The position numbers and the translations under genes are program-made. A DNA stretch of 64,000 nt from Clostridiales bacterium (GTDB lineage: Bacteria > Bacillota > Clostridia > Christensenellales > Pumilibacteraceae): contig JAIEBI010000020.1 of NCBI GenBank assembly GCA_029070965.1, positions 1 through 64,000 of the forward strand, in the 5' to 3' direction. The notes under the pieces were generated by a model. It did not search any database. It had not been told where the DNA came from and saw only the letters and a list, made by a program, of their open reading frames with translations. Below, in pieces: positions 57,067-64,000 of the stretch. Numbering within the stretch: the stretch's first letter is position 1; the number at the start of each line of letters is the position of its first letter.

Positions 57067-58976
57067 AGCTTGCCCTTGATGTACTCACTCATGCCTTTTA
57101 CGGTGGTGAGCATTCCGTCGCCCTGCGGCAACGCCACGCCGAACTCGTTTTGCACCGCCGCGAGCAGCGCGTAGTAGTCGAGGCTCGACCCGCCCTCGTC
57201 GGCAAAAAAGTCGGCATTTACGGCAACAGCCTCCCCGTCCTTGCCGAGCGCGACCGCAAACAGTGCGCGCACCGACCGTTGAAGCTCGTCCAGCTGCTCG
57301 GCGTCCGACAGCTTGTCTATATCTACGACGGGAAGCGTCCCTGCAAGATATTCGGAGCGCAGCCTGCGACGGTTGAGCTTAAACTCCTCGCCGCGCAACA
57401 GCGGCTCGCCGACAAACACTATATTGCCGATTTGCGCCGTCATGTTCAGCTCGGCAAGCCGAGCCTTTATCTCGTCCAGCAATGCCGACAGCTTTGCCTT
57501 GTCGGCAAACCGCGACACGCCTGCGAGCAGGACGGGCGCCGTTTTTCCCGCGACTATACACACTTCGCTCACCCCGTCAAAAGTCAGCTTGGGCTCGACA
57601 AGATTGGGGTTTAGGTTTTCTCCCGACGCGCCGACGATAAGGTCATCCTTGCGCCCGAGTATGTAATACCTGCCGCCTTGCTTTTTGGCGAGGTCGTGGG
57701 TGTTGTAGTACCCGTCGCCTATGACGGTGGTGCCGTCGCTCTCTATTATTTCGTGACTGACCGATCTGCCCTTTACAAGCAGCTCGCCGTCGGCGCTTAT
57801 CTTATACTCGACGGACGGCAGGGTTGTGCCCACCGAGCCGTTTGTAAGCAATTTGAATTTGGTCGACAGCTCGACAGAGGTTATGCCTATCTCGGTCATG
57901 CCGTAGCCGTTTGCAAGCGGATAGCCTGCGGCGTTGAAAAAGCGCAAAACATCCGCCGAAACGGCGCTGCCGCCGGTAATGGTAAACTTTACGCTGTCGC
58001 CGAATAAATTGTCGCGCACTTCCTTAAACCCGAACTTCGTCACGAGCTTGCCCAATATCGGCACGCCGGCAAGCCGCAGTCCCTTGCGGAACTTTTTGTA
58101 CGTCTTTTCGCCGCGCGCCTTTATTGTGGCGATTGCCTTTTTGTAGACGGTGTCCCAAAACAGCGGCACGGCAAATATATGCGTCACCTTGTGCCGACGA
58201 ATGGTGTTCAGTATGGTGTCGGGGCTGAGGTCGTTCAGCTTGACAAACGTGCGCGAGAAGAACCCGAACCAAATATACACCGCCACCAGTCCGAAAATAT
58301 GATAGAACGGCAAAAATGCGAGCAATTTAAGATTGCCCTCGCAATGCTTTTTTATGCGCGGGTTTTGCTTGATTATGTGCATGCTGTCGCGCACTTGTTC
58401 TATAAACTGCTTGGCGGTGTAGCCGCACACCTTGACCGAGGCCGACGTCCCCGACGACATGACAAATATCTCGGTGCCCAGCGCGTCGTAGTCGAGCTTA
58501 GTTTCCGCCCCGACTATATCTTTTTGGTTGACTGTTTTTACGCAATCGAAAACCTTGCCGTCAGAAATGACGAGCACCGCATTCATTTTTTTCAGCGCGT
58601 CCTCAAGCGCGAGCGTATCCAGCCGCAAATTGAGCAGTAACGGACGGCAGCCGCACAGCAGCACCGCCCAAAACATCTCTATCCAGTCCAACCCGTTGTC
58701 CATGTACAAGCCGACAACGCTGTCCGTCGGCGCGTCGCCTAGCATTGCTTTGAGCGTAGTCGCCCGCCGTTCTATATTGTCCTTGCACTCGCCATACGTA
58801 GTTTTGTCTATCTTGTAGCCGCGCGACTGCTCGAATATCACGTTGTTCCGCTCGGAAAACATCAGCTCGTACAAAGACCGCATAGTAGGCGGCGCCGAAT
58901 TGAGCCTGTCAATTTTGTACTGCGCAAACGAATTGAGCGTTTTGTAATTTTCTATGTGGTGATCAAACTTGGCCAT
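57063..58976 (-). CDS. Acyl-AMP ligase fused to a C-terminal acyl carrier domain
   Basis: 637 residues. ANL-superfamily adenylating domain (about 30-540): P-loop VMSSGTSASVK, LPFYHIFGLVAVY, GYGMTEIG, YYNTHDLAKKQGG and GRKDDLIVGASGENLNP. The C-terminal carrier domain (about 560-637) has FFADEGGSSLDYY, with Ser598 as the phosphopantetheine site. The protein should activate a fatty or other acid as acyl-AMP and load it on its own carrier arm. The PPTase encoded three genes downstream is the natural modifying enzyme. The gene starts directly after the hydrolase stop with no gap. Confidence 0.92.
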   Translation of the reverse strand: MAKFDHHIENYKTLNSFAQYKIDRLNSAPPTMRSLYELMFSERNNVIFEQSRGYKIDKTTYGECKDNIERRATTLKAMLGDAPTDSVVGLYMDNGLDWIEMFWAVLLCGCRPLLLNLRLDTLALEDALKKMNAVLVISDGKVFDCVKTVNQKDIVGAETKLDYDALGTEIFVMSSGTSASVKVCGYTAKQFIEQVRDSMHIIKQNPRIKKHCEGNLKLLAFLPFYHIFGLVAVYIWFGFFSRTFVKLNDLSPDTILNTIRRHKVTHIFAVPLFWDTVYKKAIATIKARGEKTYKKFRKGLRLAGVPILGKLVTKFGFKEVRDNLFGDSVKFTITGGSAVSADVLRFFNAAGYPLANGYGMTEIGITSVELSTKFKLLTNGSVGTTLPSVEYKISADGELLVKGRSVSHEIIESDGTTVIGDGYYNTHDLAKKQGGRYYILGRKDDLIVGASGENLNPNLVEPKLTFDGVSEVCIVAGKTAPVLLAGVSRFADKAKLSALLDEIKARLAELNMTAQIGNIVFVGEPLLRGEEFKLNRRRLRSEYLAGTLPVVDIDKLSDAEQLDELQRSVRALFAVALGKDGEAVAVNADFFADEGGSSLDYYALLAAVQNEFGVALPQGDGMLTTVKGMSEYIKGKL

Positions 58977-60005
58977 TTAGATATATCTCTCGTAAAAGTC
59001 GGTAATTTGCTGAAACATTTGTATATTCAGCCGCGACGAGAATTTTTGTCTGTCTATCCCGTCGATAATCTTTTTTCGTTCGGCGGACGATGCCGCGCCG
59101 TCGATCGCGGCGCTCAACGTTTGTGTGTATTTCCAGCCTTCGGCGGAGTACAATATTGCGGTGTGTCCTGCGCCGCTCCAGTAAAACTCGACTCGCGGAT
59201 TTTTTGAAAACGCCGAATAGTACGCGTCAATCCCGTACTTTGTAGGCACAACGTTGTCCGACGCGCCGTGCGCTATAAATACGCCTGCGGAACTCTTTTT
59301 CACCGCCTCTACCCCGTTTGCCGAAGCAAACTCGCCGAAGCGTATGCGTTCCACCGACTTGACGTACGGAAGAAGCGTCAGCGATATTTTGCCCGCATAC
59401 TCTACGCCTTTTGCCTCGATCATGTCGGTCGAGCGGGTAAATCCCGCCACGCTCGCAACGGCCTTTACGTCGCTGTCGTACGCCAAAGCGCACACCGCCG
59501 AGTATCCGCCCCAGCTGTGCCCAAACAGCACGATTGGCAGCTTAGACTGCTTTTTGACAAAAGCTATCGCGGCAAGCTCGTCCTTTATGCCCTGCGGCAG
59601 ACCGCCCACCTCGCTCGGGCTTTCGTCGTTGCCCGTCGCGTCGTAGGCAAACACCTCATAACCGCATGCCGCAAAGTACGCCGACACGTCGAGATAGCCG
59701 TTTTGCCCGCCTCCGCCAAACCCGTGCGACAGTACTACCGTCGCCCGCGGCTGCGTATTTTTCGAGCAATACATGTACCCGACAAGCGTGTTCTCTCCCG
59801 ACTTAAAGGTGTACCTTTGGCAGCTAAGGCCTTGGAAATCGCTTACCTCGAACCGAAGATGCTCGGCAGTCTCAAACCGTCGCCCGAACACTTTGTCGAG
59901 CACAACGGCGGATACGGTGTACGGCGCTACCACAAGCAAAATTAAAAGAACGGTAACGACCGAGACGCTCCAAACTATGAGCTTTTTTCTTTTACTCCAC
60001 GCCAT
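58977..60005 (-). CDS. Membrane-anchored alpha/beta hydrolase, first gene of the lipid operon
   Basis: 342 residues from ATG 60005. Basic N-terminus (WSKRKK) and one membrane helix at about 10-35. The hydrolase domain follows: VVLSHGFGGGGQNGY (oxyanion region), VFAYDATGNDES, elbow LFGHSWGGYSA with the serine nucleophile, AHGASDNVVP with the aspartate, and GAGHTAI with the histidine. It is complete, so probably an active esterase, lipase or acyltransferase at the outer membrane face. It has a promoter at 60067-60096 and a leader that can form a GTAGCC/GGCTAC hairpin. Confidence 0.88.
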   Translation of the reverse strand: MAWSKRKKLIVWSVSVVTVLLILLVVAPYTVSAVVLDKVFGRRFETAEHLRFEVSDFQGLSCQRYTFKSGENTLVGYMYCSKNTQPRATVVLSHGFGGGGQNGYLDVSAYFAACGYEVFAYDATGNDESPSEVGGLPQGIKDELAAIAFVKKQSKLPIVLFGHSWGGYSAVCALAYDSDVKAVASVAGFTRSTDMIEAKGVEYAGKISLTLLPYVKSVERIRFGEFASANGVEAVKKSSAGVFIAHGASDNVVPTKYGIDAYYSAFSKNPRVEFYWSGAGHTAILYSAEGWKYTQTLSAAIDGAASSAERKKIIDGIDRQKFSSRLNIQMFQQITDFYERYI

Positions 60006-60066
60006 GACCCGCCTATACCTATCGTAGCCCAAACACCGAAAAAGACACGTGTAGGCTACATGTGCG

Positions 60067-60096
60067 ATTGTATCACAATGCTAACATATTTGTCAA
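60067..60096 (-). promoter_or_regulatory. Promoter of the lipid operon
   Basis: Perfect TTGACA (60091-60096) and TACAAT (60067-60072) with an 18-base spacer on the minus strand. No other good promoter is seen in the tight run down to 48192. Confidence 0.65.
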
Positions 60097-60198
60097 TAAA
60101 ATTAAGATAATCGCAGTCCGTTTTGTCACCCGCCCTCGTCAGGCTTTCCTAAAACAAAGACAACAATATTCGATATATTATCAACTTATTAAAACACC

Positions 60199-60227
60199 TT
60201 GACACGCATTAATAAAAATAATATAAT
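60199..60227 (+). promoter_or_regulatory. Consensus promoter of the DUF1508 gene
   Basis: Perfect TTGACA (60199-60204) and perfect TATAAT (60222-60227), 17-base AT-rich spacer. Confidence 0.88.
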
Positions 60228-60270
60228 AATATCAACAATAAACATAATTCAACAAAGGAGAAAAAACAAA

Positions 60271-60645
60271 ATGGGAAAATTTGTCATTAAGCAAAATGAC
60301 CTCGGATATACTTTCAGCCTGAAAGCACCCAACGGCGAAATTATTGCAACCGGCGGAGAGGTTTTCAACAGCTTGCAGGCTTGCAAAAACAGCATAAACA
60401 GCGTTATTACCAACGCTCCCGCCGCCGGCGTGGACGATACGACCGCTATACGCTATTACGAGGTAAAATGTCCCAAATTCGAGATATACCGCGATAAAAA
60501 GGGCGAATACCGTTTCCGCTTAAAGGCGAGTAACGGCGAACCCATTTTGGCAAGCGAAGGCTACACCGCAAAGAGCGGCTGTAAAGCCGGCATAGACAGC
60601 GTTCGCAAAAACGTAGTGGACGCGGAAATAACCGACGCCGAATAG
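60271..60645 (+). CDS. DUF1508 (YegP-like) protein with two repeats
   Basis: 124 residues from ATG 60271, which follows AAAGGAG; a longer frame begins inside the promoter and is rejected. Two DUF1508 units are visible: GYTFSLKAPNGEIIATGGEVF and YRFRLKASNGEPILASEGY, each followed by a C-K-x-(S/G)-I motif. The fold is a small beta-structure of unknown role, often on stress-type transcripts. The promoter is a perfect consensus and the gene is monocistronic with its own terminator, so strong expression is likely. Confidence 0.92.
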   Translation: MGKFVIKQNDLGYTFSLKAPNGEIIATGGEVFNSLQACKNSINSVITNAPAAGVDDTTAIRYYEVKCPKFEIYRDKKGEYRFRLKASNGEPILASEGYTAKSGCKAGIDSVRKNVVDAEITDAE

Positions 60646-60672
60646 TATGATAATCGGCACATTATTTATATC

Positions 60673-60708
60673 AAAAGAGCAACGCACAAAAAACGTTGCT
60701 CTTTTATT
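60673..60708 (+). terminator. Terminator of the DUF1508 gene
   Basis: AAAAGAGCAACG and CGTTGCTCTTTT pair around nine bases, ending in T-rich sequence on both strands, so it may be bidirectional. Confidence 0.88.
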
Positions 60709-60734
60709 ATTCGCAAAACAAATTTAATTGTAAT

Positions 60735-61074
60735 TTATCGACGAATTAAAATGCCTTTCATGTATTGCGAATCGTTGTGGAAATTATAGATATAATCAAT
60801 TTCTTTTTCATTACAGCCGATAAGGATTTTAATTTCGGAATCGCGCTTTAACAAATCAACCGTGCAAATTATACCGACAACCGTTTGCTCGCCCGAGCCG
60901 ACCCAAACGTCAATGCCGCCGCCGTCCATCGCCTGAGTGTCTTTCAGATATCCGTAAGCAACCTCATAGATGATATGTGGATAGCGGCGGGTGCGCACTG
61001 CCGATAGGTCGGTCGATCACTATTTCCGACTCGCTTACAAGCTTGTCAATCGCACTCCAAAATTCCTCGTTCAT
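60735..61074 (-). pseudogene. Inorganic-pyrophosphatase-like gene broken by a one-base frameshift
   Basis: From ATG 61074 (AAGGA upstream) the frame reads EFWSAIDKLVSESEIVIDRP, then IGSAHP, and then runs into a premature stop. The next frame continues exactly where the family would: RYPHIIYEVAYGYLKDT, GGGIDVWVG, ICTVDLLKRDSEIKILIGC, YMKGILIRR. Removing one C near 60985-60991 (CCGCCGC to CCGCGC on the minus strand) restores a protein of about 112 residues. It may be a real pseudogene, a sequencing error, or rarely a programmed shift. An imperfect hairpin (61094-61132) separates it from the restriction gene upstream. Confidence 0.78.
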
Positions 61075-61134
61075 AATAGTTTTCCTTACGCAGTAGCGAT
61101 ATTATGTTTATGACAATCCAACATAGTCGCTATT

Positions 61135-62679
61135 TCACAATTTAGGAACACGACTTAGTTCTTTTATCACAGCATTCCCTTTCAGCCAAACATACTGCGG
61201 TAACATTTTTATTCCGTTGACGCTTTCGATTTTGTGTTTCGATGACGAATCGCTGCCCGCTCCTCTTATAAAGATATCGTTTTCTTGGCTCTTCATAAAA
61301 TTAGGTGCGGAGCTGATTTCACCGCAAGCTAATAGTTTGTTCGAACCGTCTTTGTTTTTTTGAATAACATCAACAAGCGTATTATTAAATATTTTTTCTC
61401 GGATATCCAACCACACCGGCTTGACTGTTTCATCAATAAACTTATCACTAAAAACCAAACGCTTGAATCCGATGAATTTATTCATTAATAAAGATTTCCT
61501 CTCTTGATTATTAGTTATATCTTCTTTGCTCGGTTCCTCAAACAGAATGCAAATGAATTCATGATCAGCAAAATAAGAATAAAAATCGGAATCCTCAAAC
61601 TGCATAGGGCGGACGATTCCGTCCTCGCCGACCATTTCTTTACGAGTCACCTCGTCAAAATCGATATGAAACAACTTCATATCTTCCGTCTTGGTGCCCT
61701 TTGGCGTAACAGTAATACTTTTGGCAATAACACCGAATTTCTGAAACAGTTCTATTTGATTGAGCTTTGAAGATGTGCCACCGAACATGGCAATAATCAG
61801 CTGTTCTGCTATAGCCTTGTTGTCTTTTGTGAGGGTTATGCCAAGCGATTGCCCGATTTCGCTTATAGTCATGCCGGAATATTTTTCGGTCAATTCCTTG
61901 CACTTTAAATCTATATCTGTAACTACGGTGTATTTGCCGGGCAATTGCTCAAGCGTTTGACCGAAATGATTTGAGATAATCGTTGAAACGATAGGGCGTT
62001 TAAGCCGAAAGCGCGGTGGAAATTTAGGCGCCAAATCTATGTAACTCAACACTTGGCGTAGCTCGCCGTGAACATCGATGTATTCTTTACGAACTGCTTC
62101 CTTCCATTCTCTGGTTTTGTCGCCTGGATGATGAGAAACGACTTTTGAAACCAAAGCGTGAACATGTTCCCAATCTTGTTTTAGTGCCGTTTTTTCGTCG
62201 TCGGAAAATTCATGAAACTCATACCCCGTAATCGGAAACTCGCAATATTCGTAAGGAGAAACGGGATGATTTGCAGTATAGTGGTAATACACAAGTAAAA
62301 GATGCTCTAATTTGTTCCAAAAATGTGATGTTTCAAATACCTCATCGGCAATATCATATACGCCAACTGCCGTGATAGACATAGGCTCCTTGGCTTCAAA
62401 ATGATTTTGAGGCGATGATTTTAAAACCATTCCCGTGCTTTTTAATTCGGTTTTAACACGTTTATTGTTTTCAACAACCAACAAATCCGCGTCTTGTTTA
62501 GTATCAGACTCATATCCAAGAACACAATTTTCGATGAATGTCCCCACAACACCTTTCTGTAATTCCATGAATCGCAGTTTTTCAAAAAAGCCAACCGTAT
62601 CTATATCCTTAAGACATTTCCCAAGAATAGCATCGAATCTTTTTATTAACTCTGCTTTATCGTAAATGTGTTCTGCCAT
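61135..62679 (-). CDS. Type II restriction endonuclease, Sau3AI/MutH-like
   Basis: 514 residues, close to Sau3AI length (about 490). The MutH/Sau3AI catalytic region is near the N-terminus: KGVVGTFIENCVLG (42-55) followed by D63/D65 and the ExK pair Glu78-Lys80 in KTELKSTGM. The C-terminal half matches Sau3AI in layout, a second MutH-like fold used as allosteric DNA-binding domain. Sau3AI cuts GATC, so GATC is the likely site (inference). It follows the cytosine methyltransferase gene by 24 bases. Its AT content is higher than the window average, fitting horizontal gain. Confidence 0.88.
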   Translation of the reverse strand: MAEHIYDKAELIKRFDAILGKCLKDIDTVGFFEKLRFMELQKGVVGTFIENCVLGYESDTKQDADLLVVENNKRVKTELKSTGMVLKSSPQNHFEAKEPMSITAVGVYDIADEVFETSHFWNKLEHLLLVYYHYTANHPVSPYEYCEFPITGYEFHEFSDDEKTALKQDWEHVHALVSKVVSHHPGDKTREWKEAVRKEYIDVHGELRQVLSYIDLAPKFPPRFRLKRPIVSTIISNHFGQTLEQLPGKYTVVTDIDLKCKELTEKYSGMTISEIGQSLGITLTKDNKAIAEQLIIAMFGGTSSKLNQIELFQKFGVIAKSITVTPKGTKTEDMKLFHIDFDEVTRKEMVGEDGIVRPMQFEDSDFYSYFADHEFICILFEEPSKEDITNNQERKSLLMNKFIGFKRLVFSDKFIDETVKPVWLDIREKIFNNTLVDVIQKNKDGSNKLLACGEISSAPNFMKSQENDIFIRGAGSDSSSKHKIESVNGIKMLPQYVWLKGNAVIKELSRVPKL

Positions 62680-62703
62680 ATTTAACCTTCCGTATACAAA
62701 AAA

Positions 62704-63921
62704 TTATGGTTCACTTGCTATAATAGTGTCTAAAATTTTGCCCATTCGAGTGATCATAGGAACAACCAGTGCGTTCCCCATACAGAAAAACCTCATCCTA
62801 TCAGGCATACCGGTATTTGTCCAATCATCATCAAATCCTTGTAGCCGTTCAGCTTCAACCGGAGTTAACGTGCGAAGTCGCCCTGTACATGGGTCAGCCA
62901 CAACGTGAGTCGAACGATTTAATGTAGATTCACTTGTAAGCATCGTGCGCCCGGGTCTATCCCACGGATCCGGGAAGGCTATTGCGCCTTCCGAAAATGT
63001 GTATTCATGCCCTGTCGCTGCAATCCTCTGTTTTTTCTTTGCGCCTTTAAGATATGTCCAATCGGCCATCTTATCAGAAGTTATATAATATTTTTCATCT
63101 ACGTCTTTTTGTAAAACGTCTTTTAATAATATAGGGGCAATTTCATTTTCAATAGCTTTAGCTGTCCAAACCATACCTTTATGCATATAGCCCGCATTTT
63201 CGAAATCAAATTTAAATGAATTGCTTATTTCTACTAAATCATACAACAACTTTGTCTGATTTATTTTTTCAAGTTCTTTAATAGGAAACGCTCGTGGCAT
63301 TAAACCATCAGCCTGCATAATTTGTTCAGGTGTGATTTCGGAAAAAGCTTTGCCGTGCACAGTATCATTGCGATACGCAAAAATGAACGTCCTTCTCCGC
63401 CTTTGTGCCGCTCCGTATTGCGCCGCGTTGATAACACGCCATTCAGCACTATAACCAAGCTCTGCCAAGCAAGCCAAAATCATACCAAAATCCCTGCCGC
63501 GCTGATTAGCAGGAGATTTTAATAATCTATCAACGTTTTCCAAAAGACAAAACGGCGGATTTTTTGCAATTAACGTATCTCTTATTTGCCACCATAAAAC
63601 ACCCTTTTTGCCGGTAATTCCCTCCGCAGTAACAAGAGAATGTGCCACGCTATAATCTTGACAAGGAAATCCTCCGACAAGTAAGGTATGATTGGGTATC
63701 GTATTTTTATCCACCACGCCTATGTCTGCGTCAGTATGGCATTCGCCATTTAATTCAAAGCAATCACCAAAATGACTCAGATAGCAGTCATGGGCCCATT
63801 GAATATTTGCCCCGGGTTCCCATTGCGAAAACCATACCGTTTTCCAACCGGATTTCAATCGGTCGAACCCGAGTCGAAAACCGCCGACACCCGCAAACAA
63901 TTCACAAATAGTCTTTTCCAT
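62704..63921 (-). CDS. DNA (cytosine-5-)-methyltransferase of the restriction-modification pair
   Basis: 405 residues from ATG 63921, chosen for GGAGGG just upstream and because the family starts there. Motif I ELFAGVGGFRLGFD (7-20), motif IV GGFPCQDYS with catalytic Cys87, motif VI ENV (128-130), motif VIII QRRRR (173-177), and motifs IX-X LTPVEAERLQGF and GNALVVPMI are all present. The region between VIII and IX holds the target-recognition domain. It methylates cytosine in the site cut by the adjacent endonuclease. The frame continues upstream to 63975, so an N-terminal extension cannot be fully excluded. Confidence 0.93.
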   Translation of the reverse strand: MEKTICELFAGVGGFRLGFDRLKSGWKTVWFSQWEPGANIQWAHDCYLSHFGDCFELNGECHTDADIGVVDKNTIPNHTLLVGGFPCQDYSVAHSLVTAEGITGKKGVLWWQIRDTLIAKNPPFCLLENVDRLLKSPANQRGRDFGMILACLAELGYSAEWRVINAAQYGAAQRRRRTFIFAYRNDTVHGKAFSEITPEQIMQADGLMPRAFPIKELEKINQTKLLYDLVEISNSFKFDFENAGYMHKGMVWTAKAIENEIAPILLKDVLQKDVDEKYYITSDKMADWTYLKGAKKKQRIAATGHEYTFSEGAIAFPDPWDRPGRTMLTSESTLNRSTHVVADPCTGRLRTLTPVEAERLQGFDDDWTNTGMPDRMRFFCMGNALVVPMITRMGKILDTIIASEP

Positions 63922-63931
63922 AAAGCCCTCC

Positions 63932-63948
63932 ATTGACCGTTGGTCAAT
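63932..63948. promoter_or_regulatory. Palindrome next to the methyltransferase start
   Basis: ATTGACC and GGTCAAT form a perfect 7-base inverted repeat with a GTT spacer, ending ten bases before the ATG. It may be an operator for a controller protein encoded beyond the right edge, or a hairpin affecting translation. Confidence 0.4.
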
Positions 63949-64000
63949 ACCGCTTAAAAATTCATCAGCTACCATCGATAATCATCGAATCTTTTAGCTT

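Noticed and set aside
61094..61132. Hairpin TAGCGA/TCGCTA between the restriction gene and the broken pyrophosphatase gene
   Set aside because: It has mismatches and no T-run on the minus strand, so I do not call it a terminator.

Overview
The window looks like the chromosome of an uncultured Gram-positive bacterium of the Clostridia (Bacillota). The evidence is strong GGAGG-type ribosome binding sites, many near-consensus sigma-70 promoters with 17-base spacers, an FMN riboswitch driving a RibU-type ECF transporter, a DnaD-like plus DnaC/DnaI-like primosome pair, a FakA/FakB fatty-acid kinase, a GGGtGRT protein, DUF6273 and MBG-repeat surface proteins, and many lipoproteins. No rRNA, CRISPR array, transposase or phage gene was seen. 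Genus and species cannot be read from this sequence.

Left part (1-9.8 kb): a partial SAP-domain gene, two small membrane proteins, a 26-codon remnant-like ORF and an XRE regulator that shares an overlapping promoter/operator region with it. A structured GC-rich spacer and tRNA-Pro(CGG) follow. The next operon is pepF, a lipoprotein, dnaB and a RadC-like protein with a broken JAMM motif. Then come a DegT-like protein lacking its lysine block, a dispersed inverted repeat, and ribU under an FMN riboswitch.

Middle (9.8-29.7 kb): two large lipoproteins that share a module, one carrying a TlpA-like redox domain; a hypothetical protein; the NifU-like/GGGtGRT pair; a membrane-anchored propeller-like protein; sbcDC diverging from a dnaD-dnaC pair; a deoxyribosyltransferase-fold protein; and a DUF6273 lipoprotein.

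Giant-protein locus (29.7-48.1 kb): a MerR regulator diverges from a minus-strand operon whose promoter has the 19-base spacer typical of MerR activation. The operon encodes an acidic protein ending in a ribosomal-protein-uL15-like domain, a small coiled coil, a 4560-residue MBG-repeat surface protein with a lysine-rich cytoplasmic tail, and a membrane protein with an acidic cytoplasmic stretch. The two flanking proteins share an unnamed domain, present three times in all. The acidic partners and the basic tail suggest a membrane-spanning complex (inference).

Lipid locus (48.2-60.1 kb): eleven tightly packed minus-strand genes. They encode three membrane-anchored alpha/beta hydrolases, an acyl-AMP ligase fused to an acyl carrier domain, two PlsC-type acyltransferases, an LRAT-phosphopantetheinyl transferase fusion, FakB, an MFS transporter, FakA and a zinc-ribbon membrane protein. 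Together they look like one unit that activates fatty acids, loads them on a carrier and transfers them to lipids. This is the best candidate here for an undescribed system.

Right edge (60.1-64 kb): a DUF1508 protein behind a consensus promoter, a frameshifted pyrophosphatase-like gene, and a more AT-rich Sau3AI-like restriction-modification pair, probably acquired horizontally.
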